A DNA stretch of 64,000 nucleotides, taken from the NCBI RefSeq assembly GCF_024448335.1, contig NZ_JAMOHM010000003.1, forward strand, positions 369,621-433,620, in the 5' to 3' direction. This document shows, piece by piece, positions 37,163 through 54,770 of the stretch (within the stretch, counting starts at the first letter, position 1; each line of letters begins with the position of its first letter). The position numbers and the translations under genes were made by a program. This DNA is from Stutzerimonas frequens. Its GTDB lineage: Bacteria > Pseudomonadota > Gammaproteobacteria > Pseudomonadales > Pseudomonadaceae. The notes beneath the pieces were generated by a model, which saw nothing but the letters and a program-made list of their open reading frames with translations, did not search any database and was not told where the DNA came from.

Positions 37163-39568
<2,406 letters not shown>

Positions 39569-39768
39569 AACGCTTTCTTTCCTGCGCCTGCGGCGCGATG
39601 AACCGTAGTCAGCCAGAACCTTGGCATTGTACGGGTTTGTCGATTCGATGGCATGCGGGTTCCGCGGCGGCTTGGGCTTTTGCCGATGCTTCGGTGTAGC
39701 ATAAACGCCCGATTTCCCGGCGCGGCTCGACTGGAGCACGCTTCTCTATTTGCAACAAAGGCTTATGA

Positions 39769-40725
<957 letters not shown>

Positions 40726-40730
40726 TCCCA

Positions 40731-40748
40731 GGCGGGCTTCGGCCCGCC
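40731..40748 (+). terminator. Hairpin between trxB and aat
   Basis: GGCGGGC - TTCG - GCCCGCC, a very stable tetraloop hairpin directly after the trxB stop, without a T-run; may attenuate or protect the trxB message. Confidence 0.4.
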
Positions 40749-40770
40749 CACCCCTACTCTGCGTGCCGAC

Positions 40771-41451
40771 ATGCTGACCTGGCTAAAGCGCGACGACTTC
40801 AGCTTTCCTCCCCTCGAAACGGCTCTGCGCGAACCCAACGGCCTGCTTGCTGCTGGCGGTGACTTGCGGCCAGAGCGACTCCTGGCGGCCTACCGCCACG
40901 GCTGTTTCCCCTGGTATCAGGAAGGCCAACCGCTGCTGTGGTGGTCGCCCGATCCGCGCACGGTGCTCTTTCCTGACGAGCTGCATGTTTCGCGCAGCCT
41001 GCGCAAGCGCATGCGCCACGGCGACTACCAGGTGACCTTCGACAAGGCCTTTGCCGAGGTCATCCAGGGATGCGCCGGCCCGCGGAGCTATGCAGACGGC
41101 ACCTGGATCACGACACCGATGCAAGACGCCTATATCAGGCTGCACGAGATGGGCGTCGCGCACTCGGTGGAAGTCTGGCAGCAAGGGCAACTCGTCGGCG
41201 GACTCTACGGCCTCGAGATGGGTGAGCTATTTTTCGGCGAGTCGATGTTCAGCCGCGCCACCGATGCCTCCAAGGTCGGCTTCGTCACCTTGGTGGAACG
41301 GCTGCGCGAATGGGGCTTTGCGCTGATCGACTGCCAGATGCCGACCCGTCATCTGGAGAGCTTCGGCGCTCGCAGCATCCCACGCGCGGCGTTCGCCGAC
41401 GCACTCGCAACGCATCTGGACCACCCCAGCGCAGCCGACTGGCGCGCCTAG
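40771..41451 (+). CDS. aat: Leucyl/phenylalanyl-tRNA--protein transferase Aat
   Basis: 226 residues. Adds Leu or Phe to N-terminal Lys/Arg residues, creating ClpS-recognised N-degrons. Signature segments are [39 protein letters not shown] and [19 protein letters not shown]. Followed by bpt, infA, clpA and clpS, so the N-degron machinery is clustered here. Confidence 0.95.
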   Translation: MLTWLKRDDFSFPPLETALREPNGLLAAGGDLRPERLLAAYRHGCFPWYQEGQPLLWWSPDPRTVLFPDELHVSRSLRKRMRHGDYQVTFDKAFAEVIQGCAGPRSYADGTWITTPMQDAYIRLHEMGVAHSVEVWQQGQLVGGLYGLEMGELFFGESMFSRATDASKVGFVTLVERLREWGFALIDCQMPTRHLESFGARSIPRAAFADALATHLDHPSAADWRA

Positions 41452-41503
41452 TCGACCTCGGCAAGCTGGCCTACACTGGGTTCATGATTTCTGAGAGTTG
41501 ACC

Positions 41504-42211
41504 ATGACTTCACTGGCTCGCCTCAAGTTCTACGCCACTCAGCCTCACGCTTGCAGCTACCTGCCCGATGAACAGGCCACCACCTTGTTCCTCGATCCAA
41601 GCCAACCGATGGACGTGCAGGTGTATGCGGAGCTTTCGGAGATGGGCTTTCGCCGCAGCGGGGATCATCTCTATCGCCCCCACTGCCAGCGCTGCTCGGC
41701 CTGCATTCCGGCACGCATCCCGGTAAGCGCACCGGAACTCAATCGCCAACAGAAGCGAATCCTCAAGCGCAACGCCGACCTGCAGGTCCGCGGCGTACGC
41801 CCGGCATTCAGCGAAGAACTGTACGCCCTCTACGCCAACTACATCGAGAAACGCCACGCCGATGGCGACATGTATCCACCCAGCCGTGAGCAGTTCAACA
41901 CCTTCCTCGTGCGCGACCTGCCATTCTCGCGCTTTTATGAATTCCGGCTCGACGGCAGGCTGCTGGCCGTCGCCGTTACCGACGTCCTGCCCAATGGCTT
42001 GTCTGCTGTTTACACCTTCTACGATCCGGACGAAGAGCGCCGCAGCCTAGGGCGCTACGCGATTCTTTGGCAGATGGGCGAAGCCGCGCGCCTTGGCCTG
42101 AAGGCCGTCTATCTCGGTTATTGGATCAAGAACTGCCGGAAGATGAACTACAAGACCGAATATCGGCCCATCGAACTCTTGGTCAACCAGCGCTGGGTAA
42201 CGCTCAGCTGA
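41504..42211 (+). CDS. bpt: Aspartate/glutamate leucyltransferase Bpt (ATE-family)
   Basis: 235 residues of the arginyl-transferase (ATE) superfamily, bacterial Bpt type, which transfers Leu to N-terminal Asp or Glu. Visible features: the N-terminal cysteine cluster [15 protein letters not shown] (about residues 62-76), [20 protein letters not shown], and the GNAT-like core [15 protein letters not shown]. Older annotations call it arginyltransferase. Start ATG 41504; a TTG two codons upstream is less likely. Follows aat by 52 bp. Confidence 0.93.
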   Translation: MTSLARLKFYATQPHACSYLPDEQATTLFLDPSQPMDVQVYAELSEMGFRRSGDHLYRPHCQRCSACIPARIPVSAPELNRQQKRILKRNADLQVRGVRPAFSEELYALYANYIEKRHADGDMYPPSREQFNTFLVRDLPFSRFYEFRLDGRLLAVAVTDVLPNGLSAVYTFYDPDEERRSLGRYAILWQMGEAARLGLKAVYLGYWIKNCRKMNYKTEYRPIELLVNQRWVTLS

Positions 42212-42216
42212 AGTCC

Positions 42217-42245
42217 TTGGCTCATCGACCCATTTCGGGCACAAT
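42217..42245 (+). promoter_or_regulatory. Candidate sigma-70 promoter for infA
   Basis: -35-like TTGGCT (42217-42222), 17-bp spacer, -10-like CACAAT (42240-42245), about 60 bp before the infA ATG. Each hexamer matches 4 of 6 consensus bases. Confidence 0.45.
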
Positions 42246-42306
42246 GCTTGCCGCTTTTGCCCGTGCATCTACGGGCCAATTACCTGAATACCGAGGACTT
42301 TACTGA

Positions 42307-42525
42307 ATGTCGAAAGAAGACAGCTTCGAAATGGAAGGTACTGTCGTCGACACCCTGCCCAACACCATGTTTCGCGTGGAGTTGGAAAACGGGCACGTCG
42401 TTACTGCGCACATCTCCGGAAAGATGCGCAAGAACTACATCCGGATTCTTACCGGTGACAAGGTTCGCGTGGAGCTGACCCCTTACGATCTGAGCAAGGG
42501 TCGCATCACCTACCGCGCCCGCTAA
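42307..42525 (+). CDS. infA: Translation initiation factor IF-1
   Basis: 72 residues, a single S1/OB-fold domain ([40 protein letters not shown]). Binds the 30S A site with IF-2 and IF-3. Full length and nearly invariant. It is followed by a strong terminator, and lies between bpt and convergent clpA as in other pseudomonads. Confidence 0.98.
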
Positions 42526-42544
42526 GCGAGTCGCGAGAAAAAAC

Positions 42545-42567
42545 GCCCGGTCTTACCGGGCTTTTTT
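42545..42567 (+). terminator. Rho-independent terminator of infA
   Basis: GCCCGG / CCGGGC stem (42545-42561) preceded by AAAAAA and followed by TTTTTT. It can also work on the opposite strand. Confidence 0.9.
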
Positions 42568-42611
42568 GTTTGTGCCAGCCATTGCGCACCGCCAGCAATC
42601 CGCACAAACGA

Positions 42612-42634
42612 AAACGCCCGACAGCGGCCGGGCG
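42612..42634 (-). terminator. Terminator of clpA
   Basis: On the minus strand GCCCG - loop - CGGGC followed by GTTTTCGTTT, 17 bp beyond the clpA stop. Confidence 0.65.
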
Positions 42635-42650
42635 CTCGTCTCAATGGCCG

Positions 42651-44921
42651 TCAGGCCAGCTCTGCAGTGGTTTCGAATTCGAAGAACGGCTCGCCGTCAC
42701 GAATATCGATATGCACCACACCGCCGTGTTCGGCCAGCTCTCCGAACAGGATTTCTTCGGCCAGCGGCCGCTTGATCTTGTCCTGGATCAGCCTGGCCAT
42801 CGGCCGGGCGCCCATCTGTGCATCATAGCCGTGCTCCGCCAGCCAGCCACGGGCGGCATCCGACACCTCCAGCGTCACGTGCTTATCCTCAAGCTGCGCC
42901 TGCAGTTCGATCAGGAACTTGTCGACGATGCTCTTGATGACGTCATGGCTCAGGCGGCCGAACTGGATGATGGTGTCCAGACGGTTGCGGAACTCTGGCG
43001 TGAAGCTCTTCTTGATGACTTCCATGGCATCGGACGCGTGATCCTGCAGGGTGAAACCAATGGACGCCCGCGCCGCGGTTTCCGCCCCAGCATTGGTGGT
43101 CATGATGATGATCACGTTACGGAAATCGGCTTTGCGCCCGTTGTTGTCGGTGAGCGTGCCGTGGTCCATCACCTGCAGCAGCAAATTGAAGACTTCCGGA
43201 TGGGCTTTCTCGATCTCATCCAGCAGCAGCACGCAATGTGGCTGCTTGGTGATCGCCTCGGTCAACAGACCGCCCTGATCAAATCCGACATATCCCGGAG
43301 GTGCACCGATCAGGCGCGATACCGTATGGCGCTCCATGTACTCGGACATGTCGAAGCGAATCAGCTCGACCCCCAACGCACGAGCCAACTGGCGTGCCGC
43401 TTCGGTCTTGCCCACCCCGGTCGGGCCGGCGAAGAGGAAGGAACCCACCGGCTTGTCCGGTGCCTTCAGTCCAGCACGAGACAGCTTAATGGCAGTCGCC
43501 AGCGAGTCGATCGCATCGTCCTGCCCGAACACCGTGAGCTTCAGGTCGCGCTCAAGATTACGCAGCAATTCTTTGTCGGAGCTGCTGACGTGCTTCGGGG
43601 GAATCCGCGCGATCTTCGCTACGATGTCTTCAACCTGCTCGACGTCGATGCACTTGACCCGTTGCCCTTCCGGCTGCAGACGCTGATAGGCACCAGCTTC
43701 GTCGATTACATCGATGGCCTTGTCCGGCATATGGCGATCATTGATATAGCGCGAAGCCAGCTCCGCCGCCGCACGCAACGCCTCGTCACTGTATTCGATC
43801 TTGTGATGCTGCTCGAAACGCCCTTTGAGCCCGCGCAGGATACCGATGGTATCTTCGACCGAAGGCTCGGTGACGTCGACCTTCTGGAAACGGCGCGCCA
43901 AGGCGCGATCCTTCTCGAAGATGCCGCGAAACTCTTGGAACGTAGTGGAACCGATGCAGCGGATCTCGCCGGAAGACAGCAGCGGCTTGAGCAGATTGGA
44001 CGCATCCATCACACCACCAGATGCCGCACCGGCGCCGATGATCGTATGGATCTCATCGATGAATAGGATGGCATGAGGCCGCTTGCGCAGCTCCCCGAGC
44101 AGCGCCTTGAAGCGCTTCTCGAAATCGCCGCGGTACTTGGTGCCAGCCAGCAGTGCACCAAGATCCAGCGAATACACGACGCTGTCACCTAGCAGATCAG
44201 GTACCTGGTTATCTACGATCCGCTTCGCCAGCCCCTCGGCAATGGCCGTCTTGCCGACGCCAGCCTCGCCGACCAGCAAAGGATTGTTTTTGCGCCGACG
44301 CGCCAGGATCTGCGCAACTCGTTCGACTTCGTGCTCGCGCCCGACCAGCGGATCGATCCGTCCCTGGCGTGCCAGCTCGTTCAGGTTGCTGGCGTAGGCA
44401 TCCAGCGGATTGCTGGAAGCACCCGTCTCGCCACCATCCTCGTCCTGCATGTCGGCATCGTTCTCGGGGCTACCGGAATTTCCCGGAACCTTGGAAATGC
44501 CGTGAGCGATGTAATTGACGACATCGATACGCGCCACGTTCTGCTGCTTGAGCAGAAAGACCGCCTGGCTTTCCTGTTCGCTGAAGATGGCGACCAGGAC
44601 ATTGGCACCGGTCACTTCACGCTTGCCGGAGCTCTGAACATGGAATACGGCACGCTGCAGAACGCGCTGAAAACCCAAGGTTGGCTGGGTTTCGCGCTCT
44701 TCATCGTGCTGTGGAATGAGTGGAGTGGTGGAGTCAATGAATTCCTGCAGGTCGTGCCGGAGCTTATCCAGGCTTGCACCACAGGCGCGCAGTACGGTAG
44801 CAGCCGCTTCATTGTCCAGTAGGGCCAACAGGAGGTGTTCAACCGTCATGAACTCATGACGCTTGGTACGTGCCTCTTTGAAAGCCAGATTCAGAGTGAC
44901 TTCGAGTTCACGGTTCAACAT
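42651..44921 (-). CDS. clpA: ATP-dependent Clp protease ATP-binding subunit ClpA
   Basis: 756 residues: N-domain (about 1-145), acidic linker, then two AAA+ modules with Walker [11 protein letters not shown] and [10 protein letters not shown], and the IGL-type loop for ClpP near the end. Unfolds substrates for ClpP; with ClpS it degrades N-degron proteins. ATG 44921 gives the family start [18 protein letters not shown]; a GTG three codons upstream is disfavoured. clpS is 29 bp upstream. Confidence 0.97.
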   Translation of the reverse strand: MLNRELEVTLNLAFKEARTKRHEFMTVEHLLLALLDNEAAATVLRACGASLDKLRHDLQEFIDSTTPLIPQHDEERETQPTLGFQRVLQRAVFHVQSSGKREVTGANVLVAIFSEQESQAVFLLKQQNVARIDVVNYIAHGISKVPGNSGSPENDADMQDEDGGETGASSNPLDAYASNLNELARQGRIDPLVGREHEVERVAQILARRRKNNPLLVGEAGVGKTAIAEGLAKRIVDNQVPDLLGDSVVYSLDLGALLAGTKYRGDFEKRFKALLGELRKRPHAILFIDEIHTIIGAGAASGGVMDASNLLKPLLSSGEIRCIGSTTFQEFRGIFEKDRALARRFQKVDVTEPSVEDTIGILRGLKGRFEQHHKIEYSDEALRAAAELASRYINDRHMPDKAIDVIDEAGAYQRLQPEGQRVKCIDVEQVEDIVAKIARIPPKHVSSSDKELLRNLERDLKLTVFGQDDAIDSLATAIKLSRAGLKAPDKPVGSFLFAGPTGVGKTEAARQLARALGVELIRFDMSEYMERHTVSRLIGAPPGYVGFDQGGLLTEAITKQPHCVLLLDEIEKAHPEVFNLLLQVMDHGTLTDNNGRKADFRNVIIIMTTNAGAETAARASIGFTLQDHASDAMEVIKKSFTPEFRNRLDTIIQFGRLSHDVIKSIVDKFLIELQAQLEDKHVTLEVSDAARGWLAEHGYDAQMGARPMARLIQDKIKRPLAEEILFGELAEHGGVVHIDIRDGEPFFEFETTAELA

Positions 44922-44950
44922 AGCTTTCACCTCATCCCCAGCAGTCGGAG

Positions 44951-45313
44951 TTAACCGTCCTTCTCGATCTCACAAAGCAGCGGGTGCTGGCATTCCCTTG
45001 CATATTGATTCACTTGCATCGCTTTGGTTTCGGCCACGTCGCGGGTATATATCCCACAGACGGCCTGCCCCTCGGTATGAACGGCGAGCATGATCTTGGT
45101 CGCCTGCTCCCTGCCATGATTGAAAATGCCTTCCAGTACCTCGACGACGAAATCCATCGGCGTGTAGTCGTCATTGAACATGACAACTTTATACATCGGT
45201 GGTGCCTTGAGTTCCGGCTTGGCCTCTTGAACCGCCAGGCCAGAGGCGTCGTCTTCGTCCCCCAAGGGGCGATCCTGATTGAATGTTAGTCGAATCTGAG
45301 CAAATGCATGCAT
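44951..45313 (-). CDS. clpS: ClpA adaptor protein ClpS
   Basis: 120 residues. Binds N-terminal Leu/Phe/Tyr/Trp and hands the substrate to ClpA. Conserved core: [20 protein letters not shown] (hydrophobic pocket with the Asp-Asp gate) and [19 protein letters not shown] chose ATG 45313, giving [14 protein letters not shown], the usual pseudomonad start; the open frame extends further but is not conserved. No clear Shine-Dalgarno is visible. Confidence 0.95.
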   Translation of the reverse strand: MHAFAQIRLTFNQDRPLGDEDDASGLAVQEAKPELKAPPMYKVVMFNDDYTPMDFVVEVLEGIFNHGREQATKIMLAVHTEGQAVCGIYTRDVAETKAMQVNQYARECQHPLLCEIEKDG

Positions 45314-45531
45314 GCGCATAACGGTTCTAGGTCGTGGCGCGGGGGCCAGATAAATATGGACAGCTTCGCAGCCAGCTGACGAGTCGCCTTGACTATCGGC
45401 AAAACGGTGATACAAACAGTAAGTGCCTACAACGGCAAACGGGTTGCGCAACATGAGGCCTCGGGCTGCATAAGCGCGGAATGAAATGGATGTTACTCCA
45501 GTAATGGACTCCTTTGCAGAGGGATAACAGC

Positions 45532-45795
45532 ATGCTAAGCGGTAAGGTCAAGTGGTTCAACAACGCCAAAGGCTACGGCTTCATCGTAGCAGACGGCGGC
45601 GATGAGGACCTGTTCGCCCACTACTCGGCCATCCAGATGGACGGCTACAGAACGCTGAAAGCTGGGCAAGCGGTCATGTTCAATATCCTGCAGGGTCCGA
45701 AAGGCCTCCACGCAACCGACATTCGGCCCCAGCAGGCCATGTCCGAAGCGACGACTCCTGCTGCTGCCCAAGGTGCTTCCACGGTCGACGCCTGA
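45532..45795 (+). CDS. cspD: Cold shock-like protein CspD
   Basis: 87 residues: cold-shock domain with RNP1 KGYGFI and RNP2 DLFAHYS, plus a C-terminal Ala/Thr-rich tail typical of CspD. In E. coli CspD inhibits replication in stationary phase. AGAGGGA precedes ATG 45532. Divergent from clpS, as in E. coli and pseudomonads. Confidence 0.95.
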   Translation: MLSGKVKWFNNAKGYGFIVADGGDEDLFAHYSAIQMDGYRTLKAGQAVMFNILQGPKGLHATDIRPQQAMSEATTPAAAQGASTVDA

Positions 45796-45813
45796 CGTCT
45801 TCCGGGGCAAATG

Positions 45814-45843
45814 AAAAGGCCGATCAGTCGATCGGCCTTTTTT
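45814..45843. terminator. Bidirectional terminator between cspD and icd
   Basis: AAAGGCCGAT / ATCGGCCTTT stem with a 6-base loop, followed by TTT; A-run on the other side. It sits between convergent genes. Confidence 0.9.
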
Positions 45844-45855
45844 GCCTGCGCTCGC

Positions 45856-47112
45856 TTACATATGGCTGATCATTGCATCGCCGAACTGCGAGCAAGACAT
45901 CAGCTGCGCGCCATCCATCAGCCGCTCGAAGTCATAAGTGACGGTCTTGGCAGCAATGGCACCTTCAGTGCCCTTGATGATCAAGTCGGCAGCTTCGACC
46001 CACCCCATGTGGCGCAGCATCATTTCCGCTGAAAGGATCAACGAACCAGGATTGACCTTGTCCTGACCGGCATACTTGGGCGCCGTGCCATGGGTCGCCT
46101 CGAACATCGCCACAGTGTCGGACAGGTTGGCGCCCGGAGCGATACCGATACCTCCCACCTCAGCCGCCAAGGCGTCGGAGAGGTAGTCGCCATTCAGGTT
46201 GAGCGTGGCGATGACATCGTATTCGGCCGGACGCAGCAGAATCTGCTGCAGCATGGCATCGGCGATGGCGTCCTTGACCACGATGTTCTTGCCGGTATTG
46301 GGGTTCTTGAACTGCATCCAGGGTCCACCATCGAGCAGCTCAGCGCCGAACTCGTCGCGAGCGACTTCGTAGCCCCACTCCTTGAAAGCACCCTCGGTGA
46401 ATTTCATGATGTTGCCCTTGTGGACGAAGGTGACCGAGTCACGATCATTGTCCACGGCATACTGCAGCGCCTTGCGAACCAGACGCTTGGTACCTTCCAG
46501 CGAGACGGGCTTGATGCCGATGCCGCAGTTCTCGGTGAAGCGGATCTTCTTGACGCCCATTTCCTCGTTGAGGAACTTGATGACCTTCTCCGCCTCAGGG
46601 GAGCCGGCTTTCCACTCGACACCGGCGTAAATATCTTCGGAGTTCTCGCGGAAGATCACCATGTCCACATCGCCTGGGTTCTTCACGGGACTCGGAACGC
46701 CAGTGAACCAGCGAACCGGGCGCTGGCAGACATAGAGGTCCAGTTCCTGACGCAGCGCAACGTTCAGCGAACGGATACCGCCTCCAACCGGCGTGGTCAG
46801 CGGTCCTTTGATGGACACCACATAATCGCGCACCGCCTCCAGGGTTTCTTTTGGCAGCCAGGTGTCCTGGTCATAGACCTGAGTGGCTTTCTCGCCAGCA
46901 TAGATTTCCATCCAGGCGATCTTGCGCTTGCCGCCGTAGGCCTTCTGCACGGCTGCGTCCACAACCTTGATCATCACGGGACTGATGTCGACGCCGATGC
47001 CGTCCCCCTCTATATAAGGAATGATCGGATTGTCGGGAACGTTCAGGGTGTTATCGGCATTGACGGTGATTTTGTCACCGCTGGCTGGCACCTGGATCTT
47101 TTGGTATCCCAT
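45856..47112 (-). CDS. icd: Isocitrate dehydrogenase, NADP-dependent, dimeric (Icd)
   Basis: 418 residues, TCA-cycle decarboxylating isocitrate dehydrogenase of the E. coli type. The phosphorylatable serine lies in [13 protein letters not shown] (AceK site equivalent to Ser113). NADP-site residues are in the C-terminal third ([19 protein letters not shown]). It is divergent from the unrelated monomeric enzyme idh, a redundant pair known in Pseudomonas. Confidence 0.97.
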   Translation of the reverse strand: MGYQKIQVPASGDKITVNADNTLNVPDNPIIPYIEGDGIGVDISPVMIKVVDAAVQKAYGGKRKIAWMEIYAGEKATQVYDQDTWLPKETLEAVRDYVVSIKGPLTTPVGGGIRSLNVALRQELDLYVCQRPVRWFTGVPSPVKNPGDVDMVIFRENSEDIYAGVEWKAGSPEAEKVIKFLNEEMGVKKIRFTENCGIGIKPVSLEGTKRLVRKALQYAVDNDRDSVTFVHKGNIMKFTEGAFKEWGYEVARDEFGAELLDGGPWMQFKNPNTGKNIVVKDAIADAMLQQILLRPAEYDVIATLNLNGDYLSDALAAEVGGIGIAPGANLSDTVAMFEATHGTAPKYAGQDKVNPGSLILSAEMMLRHMGWVEAADLIIKGTEGAIAAKTVTYDFERLMDGAQLMSCSQFGDAMISHM

Positions 47113-47467
47113 GCTGGACTCCGTCTTCGTGGTTAGACATCGATCGTCGTTCGAGGGTACCCCACTCGAATTGCCTGAAACTACATGTTCGTTCGTCGTA
47201 TGTGCAATGCCGTTCTGCCAGAGGGGGGCTCGATGGTATACTGCCGCGATGACTCACAAGTCATAAGGGACGAGCCTGTACCAGACCCGCCCCTTGAACG
47301 CTGACGCTGCCACCGCGGCTCGGCGGTTCAAATGCTCGACACTCTATTGGTGCATCCATCATCACCGCGGCGAATCCCCTTCTGGCTCGACTAGATGGAG
47401 AGCTAGGGCGCCTACCCGGCGCACTCGGGATTCTGTGCACGCCCAGCAAGAAGAGAGTTAACGCTAA
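47113..47467. other. icd/idh divergent control region
   Basis: 355 bp without a gene. Contains a -10-like TATACT (47237-47242), a palindrome (47249-47264) and an isolated ACTACA half-site (47180-47185). Nothing else recognised. Confidence 0.5.
47237..47264 (+). promoter_or_regulatory. Candidate idh promoter -10 and start-site palindrome
   Basis: TATACT (47237-47242) followed 6 bp later by ATGACT - CACA - AGTCAT (47249-47264), a perfect inverted repeat covering the expected transcription start. The -35 is poor (TTCTGC), so an activator may be needed. Confidence 0.35.
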
Positions 47468-49696
<2,229 letters not shown>

Positions 49697-49718
49697 GTCG
49701 ACACCTGAGCGTCAATAC

Positions 49719-49743
49719 GAACCCCGGCCTTGCGCCGGGGTTC
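49719..49743. terminator. Terminator after idh
   Basis: Perfect 10-bp stem GAACCCCGGC / GCCGGGGTTC, followed by GTGCTTT. Confidence 0.75.
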
Positions 49744-49799
49744 GTGCTTTCAGCGGTCTAGCTGCTGCTATGATCGCTTCATTTGCACAAGGTATCTCA

Positions 49800-50240
49800 A
49801 TGGATTGGCAACCCCACATCACCGTCGCGACCGTAATCGAAGACCAGGGCCGCTTCCTCCTGGTGGAGGAGCTCAAGGCTGGCCGCCTGGTGCTCAACCA
49901 ACCCGCCGGTCACCTGGAGGCCAACGAGAATCTGCGCGAGGCCGCCATTCGGGAAACGCTGGAGGAAACGGGTTGGGAGGTCGAGCTCACCGGCCTGATC
50001 GGCATCTACCTGTATACCGCGCCGAGCAACGGCGTCACCTATCAGCGCGTGTGCTTTGCCGCCAAGGCCCTGCGTCACGATGCGCAACGATCACTCGACG
50101 ACGGCATCGTCGCAGCCCGCTGGTTGAGCCGCGAGGAGCTGGCCCAGCAACCCGAGCGCTGGCGCAGCGAGCTGGTTCCGCGCTGCATTGATGACTATCT
50201 GGCCGGACCGCTGCATCCGCTTGACGTCATTCGCAACTGA
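49800..50240 (+). CDS. nudJ: Nudix hydrolase, NudJ-like phosphatase
   Basis: 146 residues with an intact Nudix box: Gly, Glu, and [14 protein letters not shown] (GX5EX7REUXEEXGU). In E. coli NudJ hydrolyses nucleoside tri/diphosphates and HMP-PP. The order nudJ-mnmA-hflD-purB is the same as in E. coli, which supports the name. ATG 49800 (AAGG upstream) was chosen over ATG 49770. Confidence 0.88.
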   Translation: MDWQPHITVATVIEDQGRFLLVEELKAGRLVLNQPAGHLEANENLREAAIRETLEETGWEVELTGLIGIYLYTAPSNGVTYQRVCFAAKALRHDAQRSLDDGIVAARWLSREELAQQPERWRSELVPRCIDDYLAGPLHPLDVIRN

Positions 50241-50307
50241 TCACACCTTCGTCACGCCAGCATCAACTGATAGAATTCGCCCCTTTGCAAAACCCTGGCG
50301 TACTTCT

Positions 50308-51435
50308 ATGTCTGTTGCGACCCTCTCCGCCCCGGAAAACACCCGCGTCATCGTTGGCATGTCCGGCGGCGTCGACTCGTCCGTTTCCGCCCTCCTGCTG
50401 CTCGAACAGGGCTATCAGGTCGAAGGCCTGTTCATGAAAAACTGGGAAGAGGACGACGGCACGGAGTACTGCACCGCCAAGGAAGACCTGGCCGATGCCC
50501 AGGCCGTGTGCGACCGCATCGGCATCAAGCTGCACACCGCCAACTTTGCTGCCGAGTACTGGGACAACGTGTTCGAGCACTTCCTCGCCGAATACAAGGC
50601 CGGGCGCACGCCGAACCCGGACATCCTCTGCAACCGGGAAATCAAGTTCAAGGCGTTCCTCGATTACGCCCTGATGCTCGGTGCCGACCTCATCGCCACT
50701 GGCCACTACGTGCGGCGTCGTGACCGCGATGGCCGCAGCGAACTGCTCAAGGGCCTCGATCCCAACAAGGACCAAAGCTACTTCCTGCATGCCGTCGGAG
50801 GCGAGCAACTGGCCAAGACACTGTTTCCCGTCGGCGAGCTGGAGAAGCCCGAGGTCCGCGCGATTGCGGAGAAGCATGGCCTGGCCACGGCAAAGAAAAA
50901 GGATTCCACCGGCATCTGCTTCATTGGCGAACGGCGATTCAGCGATTTCCTCAAGCAGTACCTGCCGGCCCAACCAGGAAACATCGAAACGGTCGACGGC
51001 GAGGTGATCGGCCGTCACCACGGCCTGATGTATCACACCATCGGCCAGCGCCAGGGGCTCGGCATCGGCGGCCTCAAAGATGCCTCCGACGAGCCTTGGT
51101 ATGTGCTGAGCAAGGATCTGCAGCGCAACGTGCTGATCGTCGGCCAGGGAAATGACCACCCGTGGCTGTTCTCCCGCGCGCTGCTGGCTTCCGAGATCTA
51201 CTGGGTGAATCCCGTGGACCTCAGCGCCCCGCTCAAGCTGACCGCCAAGGTTCGTTATCGCCAGAGCGACCAGGCTTGCACGCTGGAACGGACGCCCGAT
51301 GGCTATCGCGCAGTGTTCGAAGCGCCGCAACGCGCCGTCACGCCTGGCCAGTCGGTGGTGTTCTACGATGGCGAAGTCTGTCTCGGCGGCGGCGTCATCG
51401 AAAGGGCAGAACCCTGGTTCGAGGGCCGCCCATGA
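50308..51435 (+). CDS. mnmA: tRNA-specific 2-thiouridylase MnmA (TrmU)
   Basis: 375 residues. Thiolates U34 of tRNA-Lys/Glu/Gln. The PP-loop is [16 protein letters not shown] (about residues 17-32), the catalytic cysteines are Cys108 ([10 protein letters not shown]) and the one in [12 protein letters not shown] (about residue 207). C-terminal beta-barrels complete the fold. The stop overlaps hflD as ATGA. Confidence 0.96.
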   Translation: MSVATLSAPENTRVIVGMSGGVDSSVSALLLLEQGYQVEGLFMKNWEEDDGTEYCTAKEDLADAQAVCDRIGIKLHTANFAAEYWDNVFEHFLAEYKAGRTPNPDILCNREIKFKAFLDYALMLGADLIATGHYVRRRDRDGRSELLKGLDPNKDQSYFLHAVGGEQLAKTLFPVGELEKPEVRAIAEKHGLATAKKKDSTGICFIGERRFSDFLKQYLPAQPGNIETVDGEVIGRHHGLMYHTIGQRQGLGIGGLKDASDEPWYVLSKDLQRNVLIVGQGNDHPWLFSRALLASEIYWVNPVDLSAPLKLTAKVRYRQSDQACTLERTPDGYRAVFEAPQRAVTPGQSVVFYDGEVCLGGGVIERAEPWFEGRP

Positions 51436-52070
51436 GTAATCTGGATGAACAGCTGATCGCGCTTGGGGCGGTATTCGAAGCCGCCACGCTGGTCGACCGC
51501 ATCGCCCGAACCGGCCAGGTGCCGAATGCCGCGCTCGGCTGCATGCTCGGCAGTCTGCTGGCGCGCAACCCGCAGACCACGCTGGAAATCTATGGCGGCG
51601 ACGACCTCAACCTGCGTGACGGCTACCGCGCGCTGGTCGGCGCGCTGGAACGCGACAGCAGCAGCCTGCAGCGCGAGCCGTTGCGCTATGCCCTGGCGAT
51701 GATCGGCCTTGAGCGGCAGCTGGACAAACGCGACGACATGCTGCAGGTCATCGGAAGCCGGCTGGATCAGATTCAACAGCAGGTCGAGCACTTCGGCATC
51801 ACCCACGAGAATGTCGTCGCCTCGTTCGGCGGACTCTATCAGGACACGCTGAGCACCTTCCGTCAGCGCATCCAGGTCCAAGGCGACATGCGCCACCTGC
51901 AGCAGACCGACAATGCCGCCAAGATTCGCGCGCTGCTGCTCGCCGGCATCCGCTCCGCCCGCCTCTGGCGCCAGCTTGGCGGGCACCGCTGGCAGCTGAT
52001 TTTCAGCCGGCGCAAGCTGCTCGATGCACTCTATCCTCGACTGCGCTCGACACAGAGCGAAGACCGATAA
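51432..52070 (+). CDS. hflD: High frequency lysogenization protein HflD homolog
   Basis: 212-residue mostly helical protein of the HflD family ([18 protein letters not shown] at the start, [20 protein letters not shown]). In E. coli a peripheral membrane protein that influences lambda CII; its cellular job is unclear. ATG 51432 overlaps the mnmA stop by 4 bp, so it is translationally coupled. Confidence 0.92.
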   Translation: MSNLDEQLIALGAVFEAATLVDRIARTGQVPNAALGCMLGSLLARNPQTTLEIYGGDDLNLRDGYRALVGALERDSSSLQREPLRYALAMIGLERQLDKRDDMLQVIGSRLDQIQQQVEHFGITHENVVASFGGLYQDTLSTFRQRIQVQGDMRHLQQTDNAAKIRALLLAGIRSARLWRQLGGHRWQLIFSRRKLLDALYPRLRSTQSEDR

Positions 52071-52108
52071 CCGGGGAGAATGGACCGGGATGTGCCGGTA
52101 CATTCGTG

Positions 52109-53526
<1,418 letters not shown>

Positions 53527-53543
53527 TCGCCCCCATGCCTGCA

Positions 53544-53570
53544 CGCCCGGCTGTGCCGGGCGTTTTTATT
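53544..53570 (+). terminator. Rho-independent terminator of purB
   Basis: CGCCCGG / CCGGGCG stem (53544-53562) followed by TTTTTATTTT. Confidence 0.92.
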
Positions 53571-53603
53571 TTCAGCTCTGCCATATAGAGCAAGGTGTTA
53601 CGC

Positions 53604-54770
53604 ATGACTTCTGATATTCCACTTCAAATTCTGGGCGGCATCAGTGCCCGGGAATTCCTGCGCGATTACTGGCAGAAGAAGCCGCTGCTGATCCGCCAGG
53701 CCATCCCGGGTTTTCAGAGCCCCATCTCGCCCGACGAACTGGCTGGTCTCTCGCTCGAGGAAGACGTCGAGTCCCGCCTGGTCATCGAGCACGGCGAAAG
53801 CCCCTGGGAGCTGCGCCGCGGTCCGTTCAGCGAGGACACTTACCAGCAACTGCCGGAGGGTGACTGGACATTGCTGGTGCAGGCGGTCGATCAGCTCGTA
53901 CCGGACGTCGCCGAACTGATCGAACATTTCCGCTTTCTGCCGAACTGGCGCATCGACGATGTGATGATCAGCTATGCCGCTCCGGGGGGCGGCGTCGGGC
54001 CTCATTTCGACAACTACGATGTATTCCTGCTGCAGGCCCACGGCCAGCGCCGCTGGCGCATCGGGCAGATGTGCGACAGCGAAAGCCCGATGCTCGCCCA
54101 TGGCGATCTGCGCATCCTCGCCGAGTTCCAGGGAACTGATGAATGGGTACTGGAACCGGGCGATATGCTTTACCTGCCACCCCGCCTCGCTCACTTCGGC
54201 ACAGCCGAGGATGCCTGCATGACCTATTCGGTCGGCTTCCGCGCCCCAAGCGCCGCCGAAGTCCTGACCCACTTCACCGACTTCCTCGCGCAGTTCCTGC
54301 CAGACGAAGAACGCTACAGTGATGCCGATCTACAACCCAGCGATGACCCCTTCCAGATCCAGAGCGATGCACTGGACCGTTTGAAGGCACTGCTTGCCGA
54401 GCACATGAGCGACGAACGCCTCCTGCTCACCTGGTTCGGCCAGTTCATGACCGAGCCACGCTATCCGGAGCGTGTCGAAGGCCCGGAGCTCGGCGAGGAC
54501 GAACTTCTGTCGGCACTGGAGGACGGCGCGATACTGGTACGCAATCCCGCGGCCCGACTGGCCTGGAGCGAAGTAGATATCGGCCTGCTACTGTTCGCCA
54601 GTGGTCAGAGCCGCCTGCTCCCCTCTAAGCTGCGCGAACTGTTGAGGTTGCTCTGTTCGGCCGACGCGCTGCATGTCGACAACGTCGGTCAGTGGCTGGG
54701 GGATGAGGATGGCCGCAGCCTCTTGTGCGAGCTGGTCAAACAAGGAAGTCTGGAGTTTGCTGATGAATAG
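53604..54770 (+). CDS. roxA: Ribosomal protein uL16 (L16) 3-hydroxylase, JmjC/cupin family (RoxA/YcfD)
   Basis: 388-residue Fe(II)/2-oxoglutarate oxygenase that hydroxylates an arginine of L16. The facial triad is His134 and Asp136 in GPHFDNYD and His197 in PRLAHFG. The C-terminal winged-helix dimerisation part follows residue 270. Start ATG 53604 after AAGGTG. The stop overlaps the GNAT gene by 8 bp. Identification rests on the motif spacing, which matches YcfD (H125/D127/H187). Confidence 0.9.
   Translation: MTSDIPLQILGGISAREFLRDYWQKKPLLIRQAIPGFQSPISPDELAGLSLEEDVESRLVIEHGESPWELRRGPFSEDTYQQLPEGDWTLLVQAVDQLVPDVAELIEHFRFLPNWRIDDVMISYAAPGGGVGPHFDNYDVFLLQAHGQRRWRIGQMCDSESPMLAHGDLRILAEFQGTDEWVLEPGDMLYLPPRLAHFGTAEDACMTYSVGFRAPSAAEVLTHFTDFLAQFLPDEERYSDADLQPSDDPFQIQSDALDRLKALLAEHMSDERLLLTWFGQFMTEPRYPERVEGPELGEDELLSALEDGAILVRNPAARLAWSEVDIGLLLFASGQSRLLPSKLRELLRLLCSADALHVDNVGQWLGDEDGRSLLCELVKQGSLEFADE

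Noticed and set aside
44470..44486. CCGGAATTTCCCGG inside clpA resembling the GGGAA-N3-TTCCC operator
   Set aside because: Arms and spacing do not match (GGAATTTCCC), and it is inside a coding region.
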